Below, piece after piece: positions 40,970 through 49,318 of a stretch of DNA of 64,000 bases. Source of the DNA: Oryzobacter telluris (GTDB lineage Bacteria; Actinomycetota; Actinomycetes; Actinomycetales; Dermatophilaceae); NCBI RefSeq assembly GCF_043099285.1, contig NZ_CP170723.1:1922001-1986000 (forward strand). The letters run 5' to 3'. The position numbers were made by a program, and so were the translations under genes. Position 1 is the stretch's first letter; every line of letters starts with the position of its first letter. A model generated the notes under the pieces. That model had not been told where the DNA came from and did no database searches. It worked only from the letters and a program-made list of their open reading frames with translations.

Positions 40970-41695
40970 ATGACCGCTGATGCCCCGTTCGACCACGAGT
41001 CCGCCCGCACCACGGTCCTGGCGGCCGTGCGCGACCTCGACGGGGCGTGCGTGCGCGACGTGCTGCTCCAGTCGCTCCTGGTCTCCGGCGTCGACGCCAC
41101 GGTCACCGAGGTCGTCATGCCGGTGCTCAGGGCGGTGGGGGACGCCTGGGAGACCGGCGAGCTCAGCGTGCTGCACGAACACTTCGTCTCCAGCTCGTTC
41201 CGCGGCGTGCTCGGTGAGCTGCGGATGCCGGTGCAGGGCGAGCAGGTGCGCACCGTGGTGCTCGCGTGCCCGCCCCACGAGCTGCACGACCTGCCCCTCG
41301 AGCTGTTCGGGGCCATGCTGCACGCGCGCTGGTGGCGGGTGGTCAGCCTCGGTGCCAACACCCCGATGACGGCGATCGGCGAGGCCGTGCGCTTCCTGCG
41401 GGCCGACGCGTGCGTCATCGCCGGCGTGCGTCGGTCGGCCTTCGAGTCGCGCGTGCCCTCGCTGACCCGACTCGGGAGCCGCGTCCCGCTCTTCCTCGCG
41501 GGGGAGGGTGCGGCAGCGCTGGCGAGCGCTCCGCCCGGCACGACGATCCTGCCGCGCTCGCTGCGCGAGGCAGCGGTGCTCGTCGACTCCGTGGGCGCCC
41601 CCGTCGCGGCCGCGGCCGTCACGAGCCCGGCGCCGGCCCCCGAGATGGCCGGGGCCGGTGGCGTCGACGACGACGGGGCGAGCGCGGTCGGCTGA
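40970..41695 (+). CDS. Stand-alone cobalamin-binding protein, CarH-like sensor domain without HTH
   Basis: 241 residues. Residues about 10-80 are a four-helix B12_binding_2 bundle and about 90-195 a Rossmann-like cobalamin domain. The CarH photoreceptor motif W-x9-EH is exact (Trp60, Glu70, His71), and the lower-ligand histidine His106 in PHELHDLP is 46 residues after the Trp, the same spacing as Trp131 to His177 in Thermus CarH. The motif reads ExHxxP rather than ExHxxG. CarH His132, which caps cobalt after illumination, is Glu61 here. No MerR DNA-binding domain is present at ATG 40970 or in frame upstream. The tail is Ala/Pro/Gly-rich. Likely adenosylcobalamin-based light or redox sensing through a partner protein; partner unknown. 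Confidence 0.82.
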   Translation: MTADAPFDHESARTTVLAAVRDLDGACVRDVLLQSLLVSGVDATVTEVVMPVLRAVGDAWETGELSVLHEHFVSSSFRGVLGELRMPVQGEQVRTVVLACPPHELHDLPLELFGAMLHARWWRVVSLGANTPMTAIGEAVRFLRADACVIAGVRRSAFESRVPSLTRLGSRVPLFLAGEGAAALASAPPGTTILPRSLREAAVLVDSVGAPVAAAAVTSPAPAPEMAGAGGVDDDGASAVG

Positions 41696-41732
41696 CCGCC
41701 GTCCGGGCCCGCGCCGGTCGTACGGTGGGGCC

Positions 41733-42392
41733 ATGCGGATCACCCACCTCGGCCACGCCTGCCTCCTCGTCGAGGCCGCGGACGCGCGCGTCCTCATCGA
41801 CCCCGGGACCTTCTGCGAGGACCTGTCCGAGGTCCGCGACCTCGATGCCGTGCTCGTCACCCACCAGCACCCGGACCACCTCGACCCCGGCCGCGTCCCC
41901 GCCCTGGTCGCCGCCAACCGCGGTGTCGTCGTGCTCTGCGACCCGATGAGCGTCGAGGTCCTCGAGCGCCTCGGGGTGGAGGCCCGAGACCACTCGGGTG
42001 GGGCCACGACGGTCGGCGGCGTCACCGTCACCCCGTTCGGGCAGCAGCACGCCCTCATCCACGACGACCTCCCGCGCATCACGAACGTCGGGGTCCGCCT
42101 CGACGCCGACGGTGAGCCCTCGTTCTTCCACCCGGGTGACGCCCTCGACGCCGAGCCCGGGCAGGTCGACGTCCTCGCCTTCCCGCTCCAGGCGCCGTGG
42201 CAGCGCAGCCGCGACATGACGGCGTTCCTGCGCCGGCTGGCCGCTCCGCACGCCGTCCCCGTGCACGACGGGCTGCTGCAGAAGCGGGGCCGCGACCTCT
42301 ACCTCGGCCAGGCCGGGCAGCTGGGGTCACCGGACACGCGCCTGCACGACCTCGCCGGCCGTGGCGCGGTGGAGTTCGCCGCGGGCGAGTAG
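41733..42392 (+). CDS. Metallo-beta-lactamase-fold hydrolase (UlaG-like)
   Basis: 219 residues. The metal-binding motif THQHPDHL (His44, His46, Asp48, His49) is preceded by MRITHLGHACLLVEAAD and followed by VTPFGQQHALIH and the FFHPGDALDAEPGQVDVLAF segment, which gives further ligands. This pattern is that of UlaG-like lactonases and related broad hydrolases. It lies 37 bp after the B12-sensor gene on the same strand and may be co-transcribed with it. Substrate unknown. ATG 41733 starts the conserved region. Confidence 0.88.
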   Translation: MRITHLGHACLLVEAADARVLIDPGTFCEDLSEVRDLDAVLVTHQHPDHLDPGRVPALVAANRGVVVLCDPMSVEVLERLGVEARDHSGGATTVGGVTVTPFGQQHALIHDDLPRITNVGVRLDADGEPSFFHPGDALDAEPGQVDVLAFPLQAPWQRSRDMTAFLRRLAAPHAVPVHDGLLQKRGRDLYLGQAGQLGSPDTRLHDLAGRGAVEFAAGE

Positions 42393-42403
42393 CCCCCCGA
42401 CAC

Positions 42404-43183
42404 TCAGCTGGTGTGGCGGCCGCGCTCGTTCTGCACACCGGTGGCCAGGACGGCGGCGCCGATGATGCCCGCCTTGTTCTTCAGCGTCGCCGGGATGATC
42501 TCGGTGCGCAGGTCGAGCAGCGGGAGGAACTGGTCGGAGTCCTTGGAGACGCCGCCGCCGACGACGATGAGGTCGGGCCAGAGCAGGTCCTCGAGGCGGC
42601 GGTAGTACTGCTGCAGGCGGGCGGCCCACTCCTCGTAGCTGAGGTCCTCGCGGGTCTTCGCCGAGGACGCGGCGATCGTCTCGGCGTCGACGCCGTCGAT
42701 CTCGAGGTGGCCGAGCTCGGAGTTCGGCACCAGCACACCGCGGTTGAAGATCGCGGTGCCGATGCCGGTGCCGAGCGTGGTGAGGACTACGAGCCCGTCG
42801 TGCCCCTTGGCCGCGCCGAAGTGCAGCTCGCCGACGCCGGCGGCATCTGCGTCGTTGACGACGACGACGTCGTGCTGGAGGCGGTCCTCGAGGAGCTTCT
42901 CGATCTCGCAGCCGATCCACGACTTGTCGATGTTCGCGGCCGTCTTGACGACGCCGTGCTGCACGACCCCCGGGATGGTCACGCCGATGGGGGAGTCGCT
43001 GCGGACCTCGTCGAAGTGGTCGACGACCTGGGCGATGACGTCGCACACGGCCTCGGGGGTGGAGACCGAGGGGGTGTCGATGCGCAGGCGCTTCTGGGCG
43101 AACTCGCCCTTGCCGAGGTCGACGGGTGCGCCCTTGATGCCGCTGCCGCCGACGTCGATGCCGAGGGGATGTCCGGTGCTCAT
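42404..43183 (-). CDS. ppgK: Polyphosphate glucokinase
   Basis: 259-residue ROK-like sugar kinase: phosphate-binding start LGIDVGGSGIKGAPVDL, catalytic region VVVVNDADAAGVGE, and the phosphate loop LVVLTTLGTGIGTAIF with LVPNSELGHLEIDG. PpgK phosphorylates glucose with polyphosphate or ATP and is the main glucokinase in many actinobacteria. Its ATG overlaps the methionine aminopeptidase stop (ATGA), so it is the second gene of a map-ppgK unit. The C-terminus VVGGGVSKDSDQFLPLL is typical. Confidence 0.93.
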   Translation of the reverse strand: MSTGHPLGIDVGGSGIKGAPVDLGKGEFAQKRLRIDTPSVSTPEAVCDVIAQVVDHFDEVRSDSPIGVTIPGVVQHGVVKTAANIDKSWIGCEIEKLLEDRLQHDVVVVNDADAAGVGELHFGAAKGHDGLVVLTTLGTGIGTAIFNRGVLVPNSELGHLEIDGVDAETIAASSAKTREDLSYEEWAARLQQYYRRLEDLLWPDLIVVGGGVSKDSDQFLPLLDLRTEIIPATLKNKAGIIGAAVLATGVQNERGRHTS

Positions 43184-44052
43184 GCTGCGTCTCCCTGGGT
43201 GAGGATCTCGGGTCCGTCGTCGGTGACGAGGATCGTGTGCTCGAACTGTGCCGAACGACGGCGGTCCTTGGTGACCACCGTCCACCTGTCGTCCCACATG
43301 TCCCACTCCGGGGTGCCGAGGTTGAGCATGGGTTCCACGGTGAAGGTCATGCCCGGCTCGATGACGGTGTCGTAGGACGGCGCCGCGTCGTAGTGGGGGA
43401 CGATCAGCCCGCTGTGGAACGCCGTGCCGATGCCGTGGCCGGTGAAGTCGCGCACCACCCCGTAGCCGAAGCGCCGCGCGTAGCTCTCGATGACGCGGCC
43501 GATGACGTTGATCTCCCGACCGGGGCGGGCGGCGCGGATGCCGCGCATCATCGCCTCCTTCGTCCGCTCGACGAGGAGGCGCGACTCCTCGTCGACGTCG
43601 CCGACGAGGTAGGTGGCGTCGGTGTCGCCGTGGACGCCGCCGATGAAGGCGGTGATGTCGATGTTGACGATGTCGCCGTCCTCGAGGCGGCGGTCGTCGG
43701 GGATGCCGTGGCAGACGACCTCGTTGACCGACGTGCACAGCGACTTGGGGAAGGCCTTGTAACCGAGCGTCGACGGGTAGGCGCCGTGGTCGAGGAGGTA
43801 CTCGTGGCCGACCCGGTCGATCTCGTCGGTGGTGACCCCCGGCGCGATGACGGCGGCGGCCGCGGCCATCGCGTTCGCGGCGATGCGGCCGGCGACGCGC
43901 ATCCGCTCGATCGTCTCGGCGTCCTTGACCTCGGGGCCCGTGTAGCGCACCGGCTGGGGCTTGTCGACGTACTCGGGTCGGGCGATGCTCGCGGGGACCC
44001 CCCGGCGCGGAGAGATCGTCCCTGGGGCGACGGAGGCGTACGTCAACGGCAT
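43180..44052 (-). CDS. map: Type I methionine aminopeptidase
   Basis: 290 residues, removes N-terminal Met from nascent proteins. Metal ligands are visible in VNIDITAFIGGVHGDTDATY (two Asp), FTGHGIGTAFHSG (His), MTFTVEPML (Glu) and the final QFEHTILVT (Glu). The ~40-residue N-terminal extension with PRRGVPASI and YVDKPQPVRYTGPEVK is typical of the actinobacterial MapB-type enzyme that docks at the ribosome. The stop overlaps the ppgK start. It is divergent from the small acidic protein gene across 49 bp. Confidence 0.95.
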   Translation of the reverse strand: MPLTYASVAPGTISPRRGVPASIARPEYVDKPQPVRYTGPEVKDAETIERMRVAGRIAANAMAAAAAVIAPGVTTDEIDRVGHEYLLDHGAYPSTLGYKAFPKSLCTSVNEVVCHGIPDDRRLEDGDIVNIDITAFIGGVHGDTDATYLVGDVDEESRLLVERTKEAMMRGIRAARPGREINVIGRVIESYARRFGYGVVRDFTGHGIGTAFHSGLIVPHYDAAPSYDTVIEPGMTFTVEPMLNLGTPEWDMWDDRWTVVTKDRRRSAQFEHTILVTDDGPEILTQGDAA

Positions 44053-44101
44053 ACGGTGAGTCTAGGCACGACGCCCGAACCCGATCCTCAGGAGGAACCC
44101 C

Positions 44102-44308
44102 ATGCCCTACTGGTACAACGTCGACTCCGGAGCCGTCGAGACCGACGACGACCGCAGCCAGGACGCCAACGTCATGGGTCCCTACGACAGCCACGAGGCC
44201 GCGGCGAACGCCCTCCAGCACGCCCGCGAGAACACCGAGAAGTGGGACCGCGAGGACAAGGAGTGGTCCTCGGGCGGCAGCTTCGACTCCGAGGCCCAGG
44301 AGGACTGA
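44102..44308 (+). CDS. Small acidic conserved protein (SPOR-like fragment)
   Basis: 68 residues, MPYWYNVDSGAVETDDDRSQ then GPYDSHEAAANALQHARENT and WDREDKEW. The pattern of an aromatic strand, a GPY turn and an Ala-rich helix recalls half of a SPOR domain and is common in small actinobacterial proteins of unknown role. A strong AGGAGG lies six bases upstream of ATG 44102, and the gene is flanked by a hairpin, so it is real despite its size. It is divergent from map. Confidence 0.82.
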   Translation: MPYWYNVDSGAVETDDDRSQDANVMGPYDSHEAAANALQHARENTEKWDREDKEWSSGGSFDSEAQED

Positions 44309-44320
44309 GCCCCCGCGGGT

Positions 44321-44337
44321 CCCACGCTCCGCGTGGG
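44321..44337. terminator. Short hairpin between convergent genes
   Basis: CCCACGC (44321-44327), loop TCC, GCGTGGG (44331-44337), in the 35-bp gap between the small acidic gene and the methyltransferase gene. Likely bidirectional terminator. Confidence 0.6.
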
Positions 44338-44343
44338 TCGCGC

Positions 44344-45072
44344 CTAGGGGCGGCGCCAGACGGAGACGTGGGACTCGCTGTCGCCGGTGAACGGGTCGCC
44401 CTGCCAGGTCGACCAGCGGCTCTCGGGCTCGAGGCCGGCGAGCTGGGCCATGAGGTCGCACTCCTCGGGCCAGACGTAGCGGTAGTGGTGGACCCCGTAC
44501 CGGAAGCGGCCGTCCTCCTCACGCGTCCAGTGGTGCGAGGTGCCCTGCTGCCCGACGAGGTCGTAGGTGTCGACGCCGAGGTGCCCGTCGCTGACGTCGA
44601 ACGGGACGGCGGTCTGCCCGGGCGGGAGCCGGCGCAGCGACGGGACGCCGATCTCGACCAGGAACCGCCCACCCGGCCCGAGGTGCCGTGCCGCGTTGCG
44701 GAAGCAGGCCACCTGCTCGGCCTGGGTGCGCAGGTTCCCCAGCGTGTTGAACACGAGGTAGACCAGCGAGAACTCGCCCGGCACCGTCGCGGCGGCCATG
44801 TCCCCGACGACGACCGGCAGGTCGGGGCGCTTGGCGTGCAGCCGGTCGACCATCGGCTGCGAGAGCTCGATCCCGCTGACGTCCACACCCCGCTCGGCCA
44901 GCGGGATGGCCACGCGCCCCGTGCCGACCGCGAGCTCGAGCACCCGACCGCCGCACGCCAACCCGACGAGCCGGTCGACCGTGGGGTCGAGCACCTCCGG
45001 GCGGAACATCGCCGTCGACGACTCGTCGTAGCGTTCGGCCGCCTCGGCGGTCCACAGGTCGCTGCTCGTCAT
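44344..45072 (-). CDS. Class I SAM-dependent methyltransferase
   Basis: 242 residues with the Rossmann SAM site VLELAVGTGRVAIPLAERG, acidic strand SGIELSQPMVDRL, and VVGDMAAATVPGEFSLVYLV. The C-terminal half (GTSHHWTREEDGRFRYGVHH, WPEECDLMAQLAGLE) is the beta-rich substrate cap often seen with these enzymes. ATG 45072 follows a GAGGG-rich site; an upstream start adds an unlikely 32 residues. It lies 55 bp downstream of a second methyltransferase on the same strand. Substrate unknown. Confidence 0.88.
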   Translation of the reverse strand: MTSSDLWTAEAAERYDESSTAMFRPEVLDPTVDRLVGLACGGRVLELAVGTGRVAIPLAERGVDVSGIELSQPMVDRLHAKRPDLPVVVGDMAAATVPGEFSLVYLVFNTLGNLRTQAEQVACFRNAARHLGPGGRFLVEIGVPSLRRLPPGQTAVPFDVSDGHLGVDTYDLVGQQGTSHHWTREEDGRFRYGVHHYRYVWPEECDLMAQLAGLEPESRWSTWQGDPFTGDSESHVSVWRRP

Positions 45073-45127
45073 CGCCCCACCCTCACCCGCCGCCACCGGG
45101 GAGGGCCACCGGATTTCCGCGGACCGG

Positions 45128-45772
45128 TCAGCCGGCGCGGCGGCGGTGGACCGAGACGGCGTAGTCACCGCCGGTCACGAAGGGCTGCCTGTCCCACGTG
45201 GCGTAGCGCCCGATGAAGGCGAGCCCGGCGGCGTCGGCGAGCCGGTCGTACGAACGCAGGTCCACGCGTGCCGCCGCCCGCGGCAGCGACCCCCCGAGGC
45301 CGAACCCGGCCACGAGGTACCCGCGCGGGGCGAGGTGCGTCGCCAGCCGCTCGAGCACGGTCCCCAGCGTCCCGTCGGCGAGGTAGGGCACGACGTTGCC
45401 GGCGAGGACGACGGCGTGGAACTCCTGCTCGGTGCGCAGGTCGAGGGTCGACAGGTCGGCGACGACGAACCGGGTGTCGACGTCCTCCTGGCGGGCGATG
45501 GCGACGAGGTCGGCGTCGGCATCGACCCCGATCGCGGTGTGCCCCAACCGGGTCAGCTCCGAGGCCACCCGCCCGAACCCGCACCCGGCGTCGAGCACGC
45601 GGGAGGGCGGCGGGACGAGCTCGGTGACGAAGCGGGCCTCGCCGTGGAGGTCCTCACCGGCCTGCTCGAGGTCGAGGAAGCGGCGCCGGTACGCGGCCGC
45701 GGCCTCGGGCCCGCTCTGGAGGGCCGACCAGCGGGTGGGCGAGGGGGCGTTCGGGGTGTCCATGGGCCACAT
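45128..45772 (-). CDS. Class I SAM-dependent methyltransferase
   Basis: 214 residues with SAM motif VLDAGCGFGRVASELTRLG, then IGVDADADLVAIAR, FVVADLSTLDL and FHAVVLAGNVVPYL. It is more compact than its neighbour and ends WDRQPFVTGGDYAVSVHRR. ATG 45772 (MWPMDTPN) has AAGGA about ten bases upstream; ATG 45763 is possible. It shares little sequence with the next methyltransferase beyond the SAM fold, so they are not a recent duplication. Substrate unknown. Confidence 0.87.
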   Translation of the reverse strand: MWPMDTPNAPSPTRWSALQSGPEAAAAYRRRFLDLEQAGEDLHGEARFVTELVPPPSRVLDAGCGFGRVASELTRLGHTAIGVDADADLVAIARQEDVDTRFVVADLSTLDLRTEQEFHAVVLAGNVVPYLADGTLGTVLERLATHLAPRGYLVAGFGLGGSLPRAAARVDLRSYDRLADAAGLAFIGRYATWDRQPFVTGGDYAVSVHRRRAG

Positions 45773-45804
45773 GCCGGTGCGACGTCCTTCCGGAGCCGTT
45801 GGTT

Positions 45805-46686
45805 TCAGGCGTCGAACGAGTGCTCGGCGGCCGGGAAGGTGCCGCCCGCGACGTCGGCGGCGTAGGCCACCGCGGCGTCGTGGAGGGCGCCGCGCAGGTC
45901 GGCGTACTTCTTGACGAACCGGGGAGCCCGCCCGCCGCGCAGCCCGGCCATGTCCTGCCAGACGAGGACCTGGGCGTCGCAGTGCGGCCCGGCGCCGATG
46001 CCGATGGTCGGGATCCGCAGCGCCTCGGTGACCTTGGCGGCGGCCGGGGCGGGCACCATCTCCATGACGATCGCGAAGCAGCCGGCCTCCTCCAGGGCCA
46101 GCGCGTCGTCGAGGAGCTTGTCGGCGCCGGAGCCGCGGCCCTGGACCTTGTAGCCGCCGAGGACGTGCTCGCTCTGCGGGGTGAACCCGATGTGGCCCAT
46201 GACGGGGATGCCGGCGCGCACGAGGAGCTCGACCTCCGGCACCATCGCCCGGCCGCCCTCGAGCTTCACGGCGTGGGCGAGCCCCTCCTTCATGAACCGC
46301 GTGGCGGTGGCCAGCGCCTGCTGCGGGCTGGCCTGGTAGGACCCGAACGGCAGGTCGGCGACGACCATCGCGTGACGCGCGGCGCTCGTCACGGCCTTGA
46401 CGAGGGGCACCAGGTGGTCGACGGTCACCGGCACCGTGGTCTCGAAGCCGTAGACGTTGTTGCCCGCGCTGTCACCCACGAGGAGCACCGGGATCCCGGC
46501 CTCGTCGAAGATCTCGGCGGTGTACATGTCGTACGCCGTGAGCATCGTCCACTTCTCCCCGCGCTCCTTCATCTGGAGCAGGTGCGGGATGCGGATGCGG
46601 CGCTGCGGCGCGGCCTGCGCCCCGGTCCCGTAGGGGGCCGTGGACTCCGGGGCGGGGGCGGTCGAGGACGGCGTCGGCTCGCTCAT
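45805..46686 (-). CDS. panB: 3-methyl-2-oxobutanoate hydroxymethyltransferase
   Basis: First enzyme of pantothenate synthesis. The 293-residue TIM barrel shows MLTAYDMYTAEIFDEAGIPV, LLVGDSAGNNVYG (metal-binding Asp), VVADLPFGSY, AVKLEGG and VMGHIGFTPQS, and ends with IGIGAGPHCDAQVLVWQD. The first 30 residues are a Ser/Pro/Ala-rich extension. ATG 46686 is the natural start. No panC or panD is in the window. In M. tuberculosis panB also lies close to glnA2-glnE, as here. Confidence 0.95.
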   Translation of the reverse strand: MSEPTPSSTAPAPESTAPYGTGAQAAPQRRIRIPHLLQMKERGEKWTMLTAYDMYTAEIFDEAGIPVLLVGDSAGNNVYGFETTVPVTVDHLVPLVKAVTSAARHAMVVADLPFGSYQASPQQALATATRFMKEGLAHAVKLEGGRAMVPEVELLVRAGIPVMGHIGFTPQSEHVLGGYKVQGRGSGADKLLDDALALEEAGCFAIVMEMVPAPAAAKVTEALRIPTIGIGAGPHCDAQVLVWQDMAGLRGGRAPRFVKKYADLRGALHDAAVAYAADVAGGTFPAAEHSFDA

Positions 46687-46866
46687 GCGCCGATCGTATG
46701 CCTGCCCCCGGGGTCCGTCAGCGGCCCTTGTCGGGAGGATCACCGGCCGCCGTGCACAGGTCACCGAAGAATTTGCTGAGTTCCTCCCCCTTATGGAACG
46801 GCTCCAGATGTGGTGAGGTGTCCGCGGCCCACGTGCAGGGCCTGGGCTCACCCACTTGGAGGAATC

Positions 46867-49182
46867 GTGAAGCCACGCATCATCGCGGCCGCAACAGGGG
46901 CGGCCGCCCTCGCCTGTGCCCTCGCCGTCCAGGCGCCGGCGCAGGCGCAGCAGACCAACGACGCGCCCAGCGCGTCGACGGCCACCAAGCGGCCGGACAA
47001 CCGTCCCGGCCCGAAGACCGCCGAGCAGCAGCGCAAGCAGGCCAAGGCCCTCGCGCTCCTGCGCAAGGGCAAGGCCCAGCTCAAGCCCCAGAAGGGCGGC
47101 GGCGCGACCGTGGCCCTGACGAACGCCGCAGGGGAGACCGAGTTCGCCGAGTTCCCGGTCGACAAGACCGACAAGGTCTTCACGATCCTGTCGGAGTTCG
47201 GCGAGACGCCGGCCCCCGGCAAGCTCGGTTCCGACCCGGGGCCGCTGCACAACGAGATCGCGGAGCCCGGGGCGGACGACAACTCCACCTACTGGATCCC
47301 GGACTTCGACAAGGCGCACTACGAGCGGATGTTCAACGGCCCCTCGCCGTCGTTCGCCGACTTCTACGCCAAGCAGTCCGGTGGCAAGTACACCGCGATC
47401 AACACGGTGAGCGACTGGGTCAAGGTGCCCGGCAACTCCTCCACCTACGGTGACAACACCGTCGAGGACTACGGCGGCTCGTGGGCCTTCATCCGCGACT
47501 CGGCCAACGCCTGGTACGCCAAGGAGAAGGCGGCCGGCAAGACCGACGCCCAGATCAAGACCTACCTCGCGCGGTTCGACGTCTGGGACCGCAACGACTA
47601 CGACGGCGACGGCAACTTCAACGAGGCCGACGGCTACATCGACCACTTCCAGGCCGTGCACTCCGGTGCGGGCGAGGAGGCCGGCGCCCCCGAGGACGCC
47701 ATCTGGTCGCACCGCTGGTTCGCCTACCCCGGCGGCGCCGGTACCGCGGGCCCGACGCAGAACCGCAACGGCGGCACCCAGATCGGTGACTCCGGCCTGT
47801 GGATCGGCGACTACACCGTCGAGCCCGAGAACGGCGGCCTGGGCGTGTTCACGCACGAGTTCGGCCACGACCTGGGCCTCCCGGACTACTACGACACCGC
47901 CGGTGGCGAGAACGGCACCGCGTTCTGGACGATCATGTCGTCGGGCTCCTGGCTCAACGAGGGTGAGGCCGCGGGCGACGCCATCGGCACCACCCCCGGT
48001 GGCTTCGGCCCCGAGGAGAAGCTCTTCCTCGGCTGGCTCGACCACTCGACGGTGACCGCCGGCACGTCCGGCACCTACACGCTCAGCCCGTCGGAGCAGA
48101 CGCTCACCGGGCAGGACCAGGCGGTCAAGGTCAACCTCCCGGACTCGTCCTACACCGACGCGTACACCACCCCGAAGACCGGGTCGTACGCCTGGTGGTC
48201 CGGTCGGGGCGACGACCTCAAGAACACCCTGACCCGCAGCCTGAACGTGACGGCGGGACAGACGGTCACCGTCACGGCCGACCTCTGGTACCAGATCGAG
48301 GAGGCCTACGACTACCTCTACGCCGAGTACTCGACCAACGGTGGAACCACCTGGACCCAGGCCGGCACCGCGATCACGGGCGAGGGGGCGAAGTGGTCGG
48401 GCAAGCGCTGGACCTTCAAGCCGACCACGACCGGCGCGGCGACGTTCCGCTTCCGCTACGCCACCGACGGCGGGTACAACGAGGCCGGTGCGTTCATCGA
48501 CAACATCGCCATCAAGCTCGGCAACACGGTCGCGGTGACCGACGGGGCCGAGAGCGGTGACAACGGCTGGACCTCGGTCGGCTGGAAGCGCTCCACCGGG
48601 ACCGAGAAGCGGTCCGGCGAGCGCTACTACCTGCTCGAGAACCGTCAGTACGTCGGGTACGACCACACCCTGCAGGTGGGGCCCTACCAGTTCGACAAGG
48701 CGTACACCGCTCCGGACCACGTCGAGCGCTTCCCGTTCCAGAACGGGATGCTCGTCTGGCTGGTCGACCACGGCCAGCCCGACAACAACGTCATCACGCA
48801 CCCGGGCGCCGGGTACGCGATGCCGGTCGACGCCCGTCCGAACACGCTCACCTACAGCGACGGCAGCAGCCCGAGCAACCGGCGTGAGCCGTTCGACGCC
48901 GTCTTCGGCCTCGAGCAGATGGACCCGGTCTGCCTCCACAAGGAGGTCGCGGTCAAGGCCAACGGCAAGACGACGATCCAGACGCTCCTGGCGTGCAACG
49001 AGCGGCCCGGCATGCGTGACCCGAAGCCGACCTTCGACGACTCGGACGTCAACGCCTACTACGACCTCGCCGCGCCGCAGAACTCGGTGAAGGTGGCCGG
49101 GGTCGGCGTCACGGCGACCGTCACGGGCGGCACCACCGGGTCGCTGACGGTCAAGGTCAGCAACCCCGCGGCGAAGCCCTGA
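46867..49182 (+). CDS. Secreted M6-family (immune inhibitor A-like) metalloprotease
   Basis: 771 residues: signal peptide (IIAAATGAAALACALAVQAP, cleavage after AQA), a propeptide of about 100 residues, then the M6 catalytic domain. The zinc site is FTHEFGHDLGLPDYYD at about residue 328, with the WTIMSSGSW Met-turn after it. A carbohydrate-binding-like beta domain follows (YDYLYAEYSTNGGTTW, FRYATDGGYNEAGAFIDNIA), typical of InhA proteins. GTG 46867 has GGAGGA three bases upstream. Cells would use it to degrade external protein. It is divergent from panB and followed by a strong terminator. Confidence 0.93.
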   Translation: MKPRIIAAATGAAALACALAVQAPAQAQQTNDAPSASTATKRPDNRPGPKTAEQQRKQAKALALLRKGKAQLKPQKGGGATVALTNAAGETEFAEFPVDKTDKVFTILSEFGETPAPGKLGSDPGPLHNEIAEPGADDNSTYWIPDFDKAHYERMFNGPSPSFADFYAKQSGGKYTAINTVSDWVKVPGNSSTYGDNTVEDYGGSWAFIRDSANAWYAKEKAAGKTDAQIKTYLARFDVWDRNDYDGDGNFNEADGYIDHFQAVHSGAGEEAGAPEDAIWSHRWFAYPGGAGTAGPTQNRNGGTQIGDSGLWIGDYTVEPENGGLGVFTHEFGHDLGLPDYYDTAGGENGTAFWTIMSSGSWLNEGEAAGDAIGTTPGGFGPEEKLFLGWLDHSTVTAGTSGTYTLSPSEQTLTGQDQAVKVNLPDSSYTDAYTTPKTGSYAWWSGRGDDLKNTLTRSLNVTAGQTVTVTADLWYQIEEAYDYLYAEYSTNGGTTWTQAGTAITGEGAKWSGKRWTFKPTTTGAATFRFRYATDGGYNEAGAFIDNIAIKLGNTVAVTDGAESGDNGWTSVGWKRSTGTEKRSGERYYLLENRQYVGYDHTLQVGPYQFDKAYTAPDHVERFPFQNGMLVWLVDHGQPDNNVITHPGAGYAMPVDARPNTLTYSDGSSPSNRREPFDAVFGLEQMDPVCLHKEVAVKANGKTTIQTLLACNERPGMRDPKPTFDDSDVNAYYDLAAPQNSVKVAGVGVTATVTGGTTGSLTVKVSNPAAKP

Positions 49183-49205
49183 CCGGCTGACCGCAGCACG
49201 ACGAG

Positions 49206-49235
49206 GAGGGGCCCCGGCGACCGCCGGGGCCCCTC
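49206..49235 (+). terminator. Terminator of the M6 protease gene
   Basis: Perfect 13-bp stem GAGGGGCCCCGGC (49206-49218) with its complement (49223-49235) and loop GACC, 24 bp past the stop codon. Confidence 0.85.
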
Positions 49236-49318
49236 CCGCGGTCCCGGGGGAGAGGCGCACACCGTCCGGAGCATGTCGGTGTCACACGAGGGACACACGG
49301 GTGCGGCAGGATCGGACC

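Noticed and set aside
45805..49260. A 1151-residue minus-strand open frame spanning panB and the M6 protease region
   Set aside because: Only its last 293 codons (panB) carry a known domain. The rest is antisense to the clearly real protease and is the low-complexity Val/Gly/Arg sequence typical of shadow frames in GC-rich DNA.
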